This document shows positions 37,135 through 46,029 of a DNA stretch of 47,531 nt, in pieces (the first letter of the stretch is position 1; each line of letters starts with the position of its first letter). Origin of the DNA: DATLNF01 sp046590575 (lineage in GTDB: Bacteria > Actinomycetota > Actinomycetes > BP-191); NCBI GenBank assembly GCA_046590575.1, contig JBKJUS010000149.1:1-47531 (forward strand), written 5' to 3'. A model generated the notes under the pieces. It was not told the DNA's origin. It ran no database searches and worked only from the letters and a program-made list of their open reading frames with translations. The position numbers and the translations under genes are program-made.

Positions 37135-39441
37135 ATGATGGACGCTATGTCCCTGCTCCAACTCCTCAGGCGCACTACCCCTGTCGCTGCCGCCCTCGTC
37201 GTCGGGCTGGTGTTGCCGACCTCGCCGGCGCACGCCATCGAGACGACACCATCCCCCACATCGACCGCTGACCTCCAGTCTGGCCACCACACCGGGCGGG
37301 TGCTCGTGCGCTTTCGCGCTGGCACGGCGGAAGGTGCCCGTCGGGTCGCCTACCGGCACGCCGGCACCACGCGCCGTACGACGATCCACCGGCTCGGCGT
37401 CGACGTCCTCGACACCGCTGCACCGAGCCGCGCGCTGTCCCGGCTGCAGCGTCGGGCCGACGTGCTCTGGGCCGAGCCGGAGATCGTCGTGCGACGCCTG
37501 GTGGAAGTTTCGTCCACGGCAGAGCGCAGCGAGCTCTCGCTGGACGAGGCGCGGGCGACAGACCCTCGCTTCGACGGCGCGGGCGTGCGCGTCGCCGTGA
37601 TCGACGACGGGGTCTTCCCGATCGCCGACCTGGTCGGCCGGGTGGTCGACAAGGGCGACTGCAGTTTCGGCGGGTGCCTGCCTAGCGGCGGTGTCAACGC
37701 CCTGGATGCCCCGGGCTACGGCTCACACGGCACGGCTGTTGCTGCGATCATCGCGGCCGCGGCGGGCAACGGCGTCGGCATCGTCGGCGCCGCCCCTCGT
37801 GCCACCATTTTCGCCTACCGCGTCTTCGATGACATCCTCGCGGGCGCATCCGACACCTCGATCGCCAGCGCGATCATGGAGGCAGCCGACGACGGCGCCG
37901 ACGTCGCCAACCTCAGCCTCGGCACACCGTTCGACAGCCAGGTGCTGCGCGCCGCGATCGCCTACGCGCGGCGGGTCCGGCCGGACATGGTCATCGTCGC
38001 CGCGGCCGGCAACGATGGCGGTGACCGGCCGAGCTACCCAGCGGCGAGCCCGACGGTGCTCAGCGTGGGCGCGAGCACGCCGGCCGACGGCTCCTGGCGA
38101 GTCGCCGGCTTCTCCACGCGGGGCGACGTGGACGTGTTGGCGCCGGGTACCGGCATTCGAACGTGGTACCGCGAGCCGACCGGCTCCGACGACCTCGGTC
38201 TCGGTGCCCCGACCGGCACGACGCTGATCGACGGAACCAGCTTCGCCGCACCGGCAGTCGCCGGCATCGTGGCCGGACTCGCCGGGGCCGGGGTTCGCGG
38301 TGACCGCGCCAGGGCGGCCGTGGTCGCGAGCGCCGAGCCGGCGGTGTTCACCGACGACATACCCGCAGCTGCCAGCGGATCAGGCCGGGCCGACGCGCTC
38401 GCCGCGCTTCGCCTTGTGACGGGCACGTCGTCGTACGCCGCCGCGTTCGTCGACGACGGCACCTTCGTCGCACGTACTGTCGGGGTACGGGTGGTGGAGA
38501 CGTTGCGTTACGACCCGGCGGCAGGGGTCGGATCGGACACAGCCGCCCCCCTGCGGGTAGTGAGCGGTGGCGGAGAGGTCGCTGCGCTCTCCGCGATCTC
38601 GACGCGGACGACCGGCAACGGGCAGCTCTTCCGCGGCGTCACGACCTACCGCGCCGTCGGGGTCGGTGCTTCCCATGACGTACAGCTTGCCGTGGGTGCA
38701 CCGGAAGACAACGGCGCAGCACTCTTTCTGCGCCTCGTCGTGCCCACCGCTGGACCTGAGGGAGTGCCCGCCACCTCCGGGCCGGGGACCGATGTCGACC
38801 TCGCTTTCGGCCTCACTGGGTCGTACGTGCGGACCGTGGACCTGCGCGCAGGTCAGCTGCTCGTGATCGACTTCCGCTACGACTTCAATGCGACGGACGC
38901 CGTCGCAGCGGTGTGGGCGCCGCAGGTGGAAGGCGGTGTGGCCAGTGCTGCTGACGCCCCGGATGACCTGGAGCCGACCGGCGCCACGTCCGGGGCGTGG
39001 ATCTACACCGCGCGGCGAAGCGGACGGCACGCCTTCGGCCTCGTCGCGTTCAGCATCGCCGGTGACGGTACGCACCGCCTCGGCGCCCGCTTCCCGGCCA
39101 CCGTCGGCGTAACTGCACCTCGCCGCGTGCTCACGACGTCGGGGATCGCGTCGATCGACATCTCTTGGGGTCTGGTCGACCCGGCCCCCGTGCCGATCCC
39201 GGCCGGGGCTGTCCTGTGGGATGTGCAGGTCAGCACGCTGTCCCGCGACCGTCTGGGCCGACTCCGGGTCGGCCCGCCGCGGGTGCTGGCGAGTGAGACC
39301 GATGCGACCGCGTTGCGCGTCGACGTCAGCTCGGTCGGCCGCTACCGACTACAGGTCCGCGCCGTACCGCTCGACGGACCGCCATCGGGGTGGTCCACTC
39401 CACAGGACATCGCCGTGCTACCCCTGAGGCCAGTGCGTTAG
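37135..39441 (+). CDS. Secreted S8 family serine protease (subtilase), first of a tandem pair
   Basis: This 768-aa protein has a signal peptide (TPVAAALVVGLVLPTSPAHA) and a short pro-region with a fervidolysin-like propeptide pattern (GRVLVRFRAGTAEGARRVAY; RADVLWAEPEIVVRR). The S8 domain (about 150-425) has catalytic Asp157 (VAVIDDGVF), His198 (SHGTAVAAIIAA) and Ser369 (DGTSFAAPAVAG), with the oxyanion Asn in VIVAAAGNDGG. The C-terminal half is a beta-rich region with a pre-peptidase C-terminal-like look, without anchor motif. Start codons 37135 and 37147 are both possible. The layout is the same as in the next gene, so they are paralogues. Confidence 0.88.
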   Translation: MMDAMSLLQLLRRTTPVAAALVVGLVLPTSPAHAIETTPSPTSTADLQSGHHTGRVLVRFRAGTAEGARRVAYRHAGTTRRTTIHRLGVDVLDTAAPSRALSRLQRRADVLWAEPEIVVRRLVEVSSTAERSELSLDEARATDPRFDGAGVRVAVIDDGVFPIADLVGRVVDKGDCSFGGCLPSGGVNALDAPGYGSHGTAVAAIIAAAAGNGVGIVGAAPRATIFAYRVFDDILAGASDTSIASAIMEAADDGADVANLSLGTPFDSQVLRAAIAYARRVRPDMVIVAAAGNDGGDRPSYPAASPTVLSVGASTPADGSWRVAGFSTRGDVDVLAPGTGIRTWYREPTGSDDLGLGAPTGTTLIDGTSFAAPAVAGIVAGLAGAGVRGDRARAAVVASAEPAVFTDDIPAAASGSGRADALAALRLVTGTSSYAAAFVDDGTFVARTVGVRVVETLRYDPAAGVGSDTAAPLRVVSGGGEVAALSAISTRTTGNGQLFRGVTTYRAVGVGASHDVQLAVGAPEDNGAALFLRLVVPTAGPEGVPATSGPGTDVDLAFGLTGSYVRTVDLRAGQLLVIDFRYDFNATDAVAAVWAPQVEGGVASAADAPDDLEPTGATSGAWIYTARRSGRHAFGLVAFSIAGDGTHRLGARFPATVGVTAPRRVLTTSGIASIDISWGLVDPAPVPIPAGAVLWDVQVSTLSRDRLGRLRVGPPRVLASETDATALRVDVSSVGRYRLQVRAVPLDGPPSGWSTPQDIAVLPLRPVR

Positions 39442-39526
39442 CGCCTTCCGCTACGCAGGTGAGCTCAGCCCCGACGACGAAGATGGGAATGCAGACGAAA
39501 TCCCTCGCCACACCCGGGAGCTCACC

Positions 39527-42154
39527 ATGACGCGAGCGGTGCACGTGGCCCTCGGCGTCGCAGTGGCGGCCGCGACGATCTCCGGTCCACCGGCTTCTGC
39601 CCGGCTGCCGGCGCCACGCGCGGTGACGCCGGCGGTCCTCGCCGGGGCCGACGAGCACCTGACCCCACGAGTGTTGGCCCGATTCCGCCCCCAGGCGCCC
39701 GCGTCGGCCGAGGCCGCGCTGCGCGCCGCCGGGGGCCGGTCGATCGGCCCGGCGGACCGCGCCGGCATGTACATCGTCATGGCAGACGACCCGGCCGCGA
39801 CGGTCGCGGCGCTGCGTGCCCGCGACGATGTGCTCTGGGCCGAGCGTGAGGTGCGCTACCAGCGGTACGCCGAGACGACGTCCACGCCGGAGCGGCAGGA
39901 GGTCGGGTTCGACGCAGCGGTGGCGGCCAGCTCCGGCACAATGCGCGGTCGCGGCATCAGGGTGGCCGTCATCGACGACGGCGTCGACCCCAGAAACCCC
40001 GACCTCTCCACGCCGGGGAAGGTCATCGACGGCGGCGACTTCACCGGCGAGACTGCCGCCACGGGGCTGACGGCGACAGACAATCACGGCACCGCAGTGG
40101 CGGCGATCATCGCCGCCACCCAGGGCAACGGCGTGGGCATGGTGGGTGGCGCCCCGGAGACGACGATCGTCAGCTACCGCGTGTTCGACACGGCCGGTGG
40201 ATCCGGCTCCGCCGGCGTCCGGGCGGCCATTCTCCGGGCGGTCGACGACGGGGTCTCGGTGATCAACCTGAGCCTCGGCAGCCCCTTCCGCAGTCAAGCC
40301 GTGAGCGAGGCCATTGCGCAGGCGCAGGCGGCCGACGTGGTGACGGTCGTCGCCTCCGGCAACGACGGCACCGAGCGGCCCAACTTCCCGGCCGGCGACC
40401 GGGGGGTGCTCAGCGTCGGGGCGACGCAGCGGGTGGGTAGCTCCTGGGCGGTCGCTTCCTTCAGCAATGGTGGCGCCGTCGACGTGCTCGCGCCGGGTGC
40501 CGATGTGACCTCGTGGTGGCGGGACAGTACTGGAGTGCCAGAGCTGCGCCTGCTCGACGGCACCAGCTTCGCAGCACCTCAGGTCTCCGCGATCGCGGCC
40601 GGTCTGGCCGCGTCCGGCGTGCGGGGCGATCGCGCCCGGGCAGCGATCGCGGCCAGCGCCGAGATCCGTCCGGGCGGCGCGGCCTACCGCAGCGGCGGAG
40701 GCCGCGCCGATGCGGCCACGGCGTACTCGCTCGCGACGGGGGTCGCTGCGTTCAGCGCGGTCTTCATGGCCGGCGGCCACACCGTCGCCAACACCGTGGG
40801 TCGCCGTACGGTCGACGCGTTCCGGTGGGACCCGGCGGTCGGCACGTCCGACGACGGGGCGCCGACGGTGACGGCAACAGCGGGCACCGTCGGCCCGGCC
40901 ACCCAGTCCAGTCGCGACATCGGCGCAGGTCGCCTGCACCGGGTGACGCTGACCTACGACGCGCCGCGAACCGGGGGCGAGGTCCTGGCCGATGCGGAAG
41001 TTCTTGCAACACGTCCCGGCGACACGGCGGAGCGACTGCCGATCCGCCTGGTCCGGGCGACGAACGGCCCTGAGGGACTGCCCGTAGCGAGCGGGTCGAC
41101 GCAGACCGCAACCCTCGTCCGCGGCACCACCTCGAGCTGGGTGCGCTCGATCACCCTGCCGGCGGCGCCGAAGCTGGACCTCATCTACCGCGCCCCGCCG
41201 ACCAGCAACCTGTCGGCACTCTTTGTCTGGGCGCCAGCGCAGCCGGGTGGCTCGGCTAGCGCATACGACGTGCCGGTCGACGCCATTGATGGGCCGCTCG
41301 GCAGCGCCACGCTGGCCTTCCCGTCGTCCGGAGCGTCGTCCGTCGGTCTCTCGGCCGGACGCTACGTCGTCGGATTCCTGATCGACCCGTACGACGCGCG
41401 AGGCGCGGCGGGCGCCGCGACAGACGCCGACGACGGCGACTACTCGCTCCGGGTGGATGCCCCAGCCGGGGTCGCCATGACCGGCGCAGCAGTGCAGCTG
41501 GTCAGCGATCGGCGTACGTCGAGCTCGTTCGTCGCCCAGTGGGGCGCGCGGTCGGCCGGTATCTCCTACGACGTCGAATGGACGCAGCGTTACCGCAACG
41601 CCAGCGGCGCGTGGTACATCGGCGACTGGCAGTCGTGGTCCGGCTTCACCGGCACCACTCGCACCAGTGGCACCTTCGGCACCGAGGGCGGCACGGTCGC
41701 CACGCCGACGAAGACCTACTTCCTCCGGGTCCGGGGACGCGACTCAGCCGGCAACGTCTCCCCCTGGAGTGCCTTCCGCCAGTACGTCGTACCCGTCGAC
41801 GACCGGTACGCCTTCGTGCGTTACACCGGCGCCTGGACCTCAAGCGGGTCGGCCACGGCGTACCTGGGAACGCTGCGGTCCACCACCGCCGTCGCTGGGC
41901 TGACGCTGGCCGCCGACACCGCCGGCTTCACCGTCGTCGGCGAGCGGTGCCCGACCTGCGGGCTCCTCCGGGTCCGGGTCGACGGAGGTCCGTGGCGGAC
42001 GGTCGACTCCTACCGCGCCGCGACCGCCACCCGCCAGCAGCTGCTCTACACCGGCTCGTTCGGCTCCATCGGCCGGCACACCCTCGAGGTCCAGACCCTG
42101 GCCACCCGCGGACGTCCGCGAGTCGCGATCGACGCCATAGCCGTCATCCGCTGA
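39527..42154 (+). CDS. Secreted S8 family serine protease with fibronectin-like C-terminal domain
   Basis: This 875-aa paralogue of the preceding protease has a signal peptide (VALGVAVAAATISGPPASA) and a pro-region ending DDVLWAEREVRYQRYAETT. The S8 domain has Asp150 (VAVIDDGVD), His187 (NHGTAVAAIIAATQG) and Ser347 (DGTSFAAPQVSA). The beta-rich domain is shared with its neighbour; then comes an additional ~200-residue C-terminus with a fibronectin-III-like stretch (YDVEWTQRYRNASGAWYIGD, FLRVRGRDSAGNVSPWS) and a terminal jelly-roll-like segment with a CPTC pair. It is probably released from the cell. ATG 39527; 85 bp separate it from the first protease. Confidence 0.88.
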   Translation: MTRAVHVALGVAVAAATISGPPASARLPAPRAVTPAVLAGADEHLTPRVLARFRPQAPASAEAALRAAGGRSIGPADRAGMYIVMADDPAATVAALRARDDVLWAEREVRYQRYAETTSTPERQEVGFDAAVAASSGTMRGRGIRVAVIDDGVDPRNPDLSTPGKVIDGGDFTGETAATGLTATDNHGTAVAAIIAATQGNGVGMVGGAPETTIVSYRVFDTAGGSGSAGVRAAILRAVDDGVSVINLSLGSPFRSQAVSEAIAQAQAADVVTVVASGNDGTERPNFPAGDRGVLSVGATQRVGSSWAVASFSNGGAVDVLAPGADVTSWWRDSTGVPELRLLDGTSFAAPQVSAIAAGLAASGVRGDRARAAIAASAEIRPGGAAYRSGGGRADAATAYSLATGVAAFSAVFMAGGHTVANTVGRRTVDAFRWDPAVGTSDDGAPTVTATAGTVGPATQSSRDIGAGRLHRVTLTYDAPRTGGEVLADAEVLATRPGDTAERLPIRLVRATNGPEGLPVASGSTQTATLVRGTTSSWVRSITLPAAPKLDLIYRAPPTSNLSALFVWAPAQPGGSASAYDVPVDAIDGPLGSATLAFPSSGASSVGLSAGRYVVGFLIDPYDARGAAGAATDADDGDYSLRVDAPAGVAMTGAAVQLVSDRRTSSSFVAQWGARSAGISYDVEWTQRYRNASGAWYIGDWQSWSGFTGTTRTSGTFGTEGGTVATPTKTYFLRVRGRDSAGNVSPWSAFRQYVVPVDDRYAFVRYTGAWTSSGSATAYLGTLRSTTAVAGLTLAADTAGFTVVGERCPTCGLLRVRVDGGPWRTVDSYRAATATRQQLLYTGSFGSIGRHTLEVQTLATRGRPRVAIDAIAVIR

Positions 42155-42237
42155 CCCGGAGCCTGAGTGAAGGCGCAGCGGTGGGGTACGGACAAGGAGC
42201 CACTCCCCGCACACCACTAGGTCAGGAGGCTCTTGTC

Positions 42238-42801
42238 ATGCCCGACGCCATCGTCTTGCTCAAAGCAGACCACAAAGAAGTAGAGAAGCTGTTCAAGCAG
42301 TTTGAGAAGCTCGGCGACACTGCCTACACGCAGAAGCGGGACGTCGTCGACAAGGTCATCGAGGCGTTGTCCGTGCACGCCACCATTGAAGAGCAGTTCT
42401 TCTACCCGGCCGTGCGCAAGGAGGCCGAGGCGATCCAGGACGTCGTCCTCGAAGGGCTCGAAGAGCACCACATCGTGAAGTGGACGCTGAGCGAGCTGGA
42501 GAAGATGTCGCCTGAGGAAGAGCGATTCACTCCCAAGATGAAGGTCCTCATGGAGTCGGTGCGCCACCACGTCGAAGAGGAGGAGAGTGAGATGTTCCCC
42601 AAGGTCCGCGAGGCCATGGGGCGCAAGGCGCTGACCGAGCTCGGCGACACTCTGGCGCAGGCGAAGATCGCCGCCCCGACCCGGCCACACCCGACCGCGC
42701 CGGACACCCCACCGGCCAACCTGGTCGCCGGTCCCGCCGCGGCCGTCGCGGACAAAGCGAAGTCTGCCGCGCGTCGTGGGCTCCTGCGCAAGAAGAGCTA
42801 A
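42238..42801 (+). CDS. Hemerythrin HHE domain protein
   Basis: This 187-aa protein has a four-helix hemerythrin domain (1-150) with the expected metal ligands: KADHKEVEKLF, HATIEEQFFYPAV, EEHHIVKWTLSELEKM and VRHHVEEEESEMFPKV. The C-terminal 40 residues are Pro/Ala/Lys-rich and disordered. HHE proteins bind a di-iron centre and handle O2, NO or oxidative stress; the specific role is unknown. ATG 42238 follows AGGAGG at ideal spacing. It ends 19 bp from the convergent PsiE-like gene. Confidence 0.92.
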   Translation: MPDAIVLLKADHKEVEKLFKQFEKLGDTAYTQKRDVVDKVIEALSVHATIEEQFFYPAVRKEAEAIQDVVLEGLEEHHIVKWTLSELEKMSPEEERFTPKMKVLMESVRHHVEEEESEMFPKVREAMGRKALTELGDTLAQAKIAAPTRPHPTAPDTPPANLVAGPAAAVADKAKSAARRGLLRKKS

Positions 42802-42820
42802 CTACCGACACGCCCGGCGA

Positions 42821-43312
42821 CTACTCCGCCGGCTCGCGCTCCTTGCGGCGAACCAGGAGAGTCGCCACGCTGAGGACGAGCAGCACGCCGGCCAGCACAC
42901 CGATCGCGATCATCGCGTCGACGAAGCTGCCGTCCTCAGCGCCGAAGTCAGCCTTCGCGTCGATAGCGATCACCACGATCTCCTTGATCGACGCGATGAT
43001 CCCGACCAGCAAGAACGGCTCCGCCACCAGTTTGCGCTCGCGGATCGTCGCTCGAATCGCGGCGAGCAGCTCGACCAGGATGAAGACCAGCAGCAGGCTC
43101 TCAAGCGCATCCTTGACGGCCTCGGCCGCGCCGTCGTCGAGATGCGTCGCCATCTCGTACGACGCCTGAGCCAGCAAGATCGCAGCGCCGATGACGAGCA
43201 GCAGGGCCAACCCGACGTAGAGAACATCCTCCGCCGCGTTGAGACCGCGGTCGATGAGCCGTTGAGAAGTGCTGGGTGGGTCGGCGGGCGCTCTCGCCGG
43301 CGAGTTGCTCAC
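42821..43312 (-). CDS. PsiE-like (phosphate-starvation-inducible) membrane protein
   Basis: This 163-aa protein has four hydrophobic helices and the PsiE pattern: LNAAEDVLYVGLALLLVIGA near the start, DALESLLLVFILVELLAAIR in the middle, then KLVAEPFLLVGIIASIKEIV. PsiE proteins are induced by phosphate starvation in enterobacteria, but their function is unknown. The GTG start at 43312 overlaps the stop of the upstream lipoprotein gene. No PHO box is evident in front of this operon. Confidence 0.8.
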   Translation of the reverse strand: MSNSPARAPADPPSTSQRLIDRGLNAAEDVLYVGLALLLVIGAAILLAQASYEMATHLDDGAAEAVKDALESLLLVFILVELLAAIRATIRERKLVAEPFLLVGIIASIKEIVVIAIDAKADFGAEDGSFVDAMIAIGVLAGVLLVLSVATLLVRRKEREPAE

Positions 43313-44127
43313 CCCTTGCCGATGCCGGCGAGCAGGCTGTTGCCGTCGGCTACCTCAGCAGCCGGTGGCTCGGTGACGTCGACCGTGACGCCGAAGTCAT
43401 AGAGCTCGATGGTCATGGCGGTCTTCGTCGCCTGGTTGGCAGTCTTGGCCGAAGCCGGCGCGTCGACCACGAACTTCGTCCGGCGAACCCGGCCAGCGCT
43501 GTCGATCCACACGTCGTACGGGATCTCCTCGCTCTTCAGCAGAGCAACCAGCTCGTCCACCGACTCAGCCGCTTCACCCTCGACCGCGTCCTTGGCCGCG
43601 GCGAGGTCGATCGTGCCGCGGTAGTGGGTCGTGGACTCACCGCGAACGTCCTCGGTGCCGACCTTGGTGACGTCCTTCGCGCCGCGGAGGGCCTCGATGC
43701 CGGAGGTGGGGTCAGTGCCGCCGGACAGGCTGCCGAACTGCTTGTTCTCCGCGGCGAGCGCCTTGATGTCGAGCTTCAGGAACTTCTTCCCGCCGAGGAG
43801 GCCGGTCAGGCCTGCGGGCGTGCTGACGTACGCGGTATCACCCAGGAATCGGGTCTCCAACGTGGTCCCGGCGAGAAGGGAACCGAGGTCGAGGGTGAGC
43901 ACTCCCTTCCGCTCGTCGAAGTCGAAAGTTCCATCAGCCGTGAAGGTGACCGTCTCGCCTTCGACATCGGTCTTCAGGACGATGCTGACCTTCGACGACT
44001 CCGCCGCGACGGTCTTCGCGCTGGAGGCGCGCACGATCTCGATCGCACTGCTCCCGCCACCCCCGCACGCTCCTGCAGCGAGGCTGACGACGCCGACAAG
44101 TGCTGTGGCAACAAGACGGCGGCGCAT
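43309..44127 (-). CDS. LppX/LprAFG-type lipoprotein
   Basis: This 272-aa protein has a lipoprotein signal (RRRLVATALVGVVSLAAGAC, lipobox AAGAC), then a beta-rich fold with KVSIVLKTDVEGETVTFTAD, LETRFLGDTAYVSTPAGL and VRRTKFVVDAP. This resembles the LppX/LprG family and its actinobacterial relatives, which carry lipids or serve as envelope sensors. ATG 44127 follows GAGGAG. It overlaps the PsiE-like gene downstream, so the two form an operon. Confidence 0.82.
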   Translation of the reverse strand: MRRRLVATALVGVVSLAAGACGGGGSSAIEIVRASSAKTVAAESSKVSIVLKTDVEGETVTFTADGTFDFDERKGVLTLDLGSLLAGTTLETRFLGDTAYVSTPAGLTGLLGGKKFLKLDIKALAAENKQFGSLSGGTDPTSGIEALRGAKDVTKVGTEDVRGESTTHYRGTIDLAAAKDAVEGEAAESVDELVALLKSEEIPYDVWIDSAGRVRRTKFVVDAPASAKTANQATKTAMTIELYDFGVTVDVTEPPAAEVADGNSLLAGIGKG

Positions 44128-44199
44128 TTGGGCTCCTCTGGCAGTCCACGGCGCGAAGACGCCGCCGCCGACCATGTTATGCCGGAGAGCGAGCCCGGC

Positions 44200-45822
44200 T
44201 CAGATGACGCGCACCCGCACGGTGTGGTGTCCCGTCGCGCCGTCCGGCATGACATCGCGGCGTTCCGCCGGCTGCGTCTCACCCGTGCGGTCGGTCGTGC
44301 GGACGGCGATGCGGTGGTCGCCCGGTGTCGCGTCCCACTCGAGCACCCACTGCCGCCACATGTCGACGCCGACCTCGTCGGACATGCGCGCGGTCACCCA
44401 CGGCTCGTCGTCGATCTGCACCTCGACCTTCGAGATCCCCCGCCGCTGCGCCCACGCGACACCGGCGATCGGCGTAGGGCCGGCCGGGATACGCGTCCCG
44501 CTGTCCGGCACGTCGATGCGCGAGTGGGTCTTGATCGGGCCGAGCTTGGACCAGCCGCGGGGCACCCAGTAACCGTCGAAACCTTCCAGCGTGGTCAGCC
44601 GGATGTGGCTCAGCCACTTCGTCGACGAGACGTAGCCGTAGAGGCCGGGCACGACGAGGCGGGCCGGGAAGCCGTGCTGCAGAGGCAGCAGCTCGCCGTT
44701 CATGCCGACGGCGACGAGGGCCTCACGGCCGTCCATCGCCACCTCGGTCGGGAAGCCGCAAGTCCACCCGTCGACCGACTGCGAGGCGATCTGCGTCGCA
44801 CCCGGCTGCACGCCTGCCTGCTTGAGCAGGTCGGCCAGCCGCACGCCCTGCCAGCGGGCCGAGCCGATCAGGTCGCCGCCGACCTCGTTGGACACGCAGG
44901 CGATGGTGATGTCGGCCTCGACCTGCGGCATCGCCATCAGGTCGGCAAGGCGCAGAGTGAGTGGTCGGTCGACCATCCCGTCGATCGTCAGGGACCAGGT
45001 GTCGGGGTCGACGCGTGGCACCTCGAGCGCGGTGTCGATCCGGTAGAAGCCGGTGTTGGAGGTAACCAGCGGCGTGATGCCCTCGACGGCGAGAGTCGCT
45101 CCGGCCGGGATCGCGGGCAGCGGCCTCGCGACGGGGGGGAGGCGCAGGGCGGCGCGGGCGGCCATGACGGCGGCGCGCCCCATGCCGGAAACCGCGCGGC
45201 CGGCCACCGTCGTACCCACAGCGACCAGCGCGACCACGCCGGCGAGACTCAGGAACCGGCGGCGGTCTATCGCGGTGGGCACGGTCCCGCCCTTGGAGCG
45301 GCGCTCCCCCGGCTGACGCGGCACCTGTCGTGGAGCCGCGGCGTCGAGCAGCCTAACCAGCGCGCCAACACCGACGAGGGCACCGACGACAGCAACGACG
45401 ACGGTCAGCGGCAAGGCGGTCATCGGGTCCTGGCGGGCGGCGAGGACGCCGAGCAGGGCGAACGCGGCGAACCCGGCAGCGCCCTTGGTCCGGTCCCGCC
45501 GCGACACCACGCCGAGCCCCGCGCCGAAGCCGAGTGCCAGCGTCAGGACGCCGGCGAGCAGCACGGTCTTGTCGTTGCGGCCGAAGGTCTGGATCGCCCA
45601 CTCGGTCACCACGATCGGCGCGGAATCGATCACCACGCCGCCCACCGCTTTGACCAGCGACGGGACGCTGTCGGAGCCGGCGGCAAGCAGCTCGGTGAAG
45701 CCGAGGGAGGTTGCGGCGGCGAGAGCGCCGGCGAGCGCCGCCCACCTCTTGTCGGGTAAAGGACGCGCGGTACTTGGGGCTACCGCTGATTGCTCGCGCG
45801 CGCGCTGCGCCGTACGCCCCAT
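44200..45822 (-). CDS. Membrane-anchored molybdopterin oxidoreductase (sulfite oxidase fold)
   Basis: This 540-aa protein begins with four or five membrane helices (about 25-165), then a twin-Arg-like RRRFLSLAGVVALVA segment. A sulfite-oxidase-type molybdopterin domain follows (about 260-440: SLTIDGMVDRPLTLRLADLM, ITIACVSNEVGG with Mo-ligand Cys309, RWQGVRLADLLKQAG, GFPARLVVPGLYGYVSSTKW). The dimerisation-like Ig domain is C-terminal (445-540: AWAQRRGISKVEVQIDDEPW). It should catalyse an oxygen-atom transfer outside the cytoplasm; the substrate is not known. ATG 45822 is preceded by TATCGT at 6 nt, suggesting a leaderless start. Confidence 0.9.
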   Translation of the reverse strand: MGRTAQRAREQSAVAPSTARPLPDKRWAALAGALAAATSLGFTELLAAGSDSVPSLVKAVGGVVIDSAPIVVTEWAIQTFGRNDKTVLLAGVLTLALGFGAGLGVVSRRDRTKGAAGFAAFALLGVLAARQDPMTALPLTVVVAVVGALVGVGALVRLLDAAAPRQVPRQPGERRSKGGTVPTAIDRRRFLSLAGVVALVAVGTTVAGRAVSGMGRAAVMAARAALRLPPVARPLPAIPAGATLAVEGITPLVTSNTGFYRIDTALEVPRVDPDTWSLTIDGMVDRPLTLRLADLMAMPQVEADITIACVSNEVGGDLIGSARWQGVRLADLLKQAGVQPGATQIASQSVDGWTCGFPTEVAMDGREALVAVGMNGELLPLQHGFPARLVVPGLYGYVSSTKWLSHIRLTTLEGFDGYWVPRGWSKLGPIKTHSRIDVPDSGTRIPAGPTPIAGVAWAQRRGISKVEVQIDDEPWVTARMSDEVGVDMWRQWVLEWDATPGDHRIAVRTTDRTGETQPAERRDVMPDGATGHHTVRVRVI

Positions 45823-45828
45823 GACCTG

Positions 45829-45834
45829 ACGATA
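45829..45834 (-). promoter_or_regulatory. -10 element for a leaderless oxidoreductase transcript
   Basis: On the minus strand TATCGT is followed after 6 nt (CAGGTC) by the ATG at 45822. No other ribosome binding site is seen. Confidence 0.4.
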
Positions 45835-45894
45835 AGCGACCGCTGCTCTCCGCGAGGCCGCCGGACGAATTCGGTTATCGAACGGTAAGACTGC

Positions 45895-45970
45895 TGGTGA
45901 GCCGGGTGGGACTCGGACCCACAACCCGCAACTTAAAAGGCTGCTGCTCTGCCAGTTGAGCTACCGGCCC
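45895..45970 (-). tRNA. tRNA-Lys (anticodon TTT)
   Basis: On the minus strand the sequence begins GGGCCGGTAGCTCAACTGG and has a 7-bp acceptor stem (GGGCCGG/CCGGCTC with one G-T pair). The anticodon loop CTTTTAA sits in a GCAGC/GTTGC stem, the T-arm reads GTGGGTCCGAGTCCCAC, the discriminator is A and CCA is encoded (45897-45895). Without CCA the gene is 73 nt. Confidence 0.95.
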
Positions 45971-46029
45971 TCGAACGCATTCTGTCACTGCTGGACCTTA
46001 TCGTGGGCACAGACGTCAGGAGGTGGCGA

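Noticed and set aside
39326..40939. 537-aa minus-strand open frame
   Set aside because: Antisense of the second subtilase, which has a signal peptide and catalytic triad; the frame itself has no motifs.
43276..45759. 827-aa plus-strand open frame
   Set aside because: It is the antisense of the lipoprotein and the molybdopterin oxidoreductase genes; composition is dominated by Arg, Gly, Asp and His and no family motif is visible. Long antisense frames are normal at this GC content.
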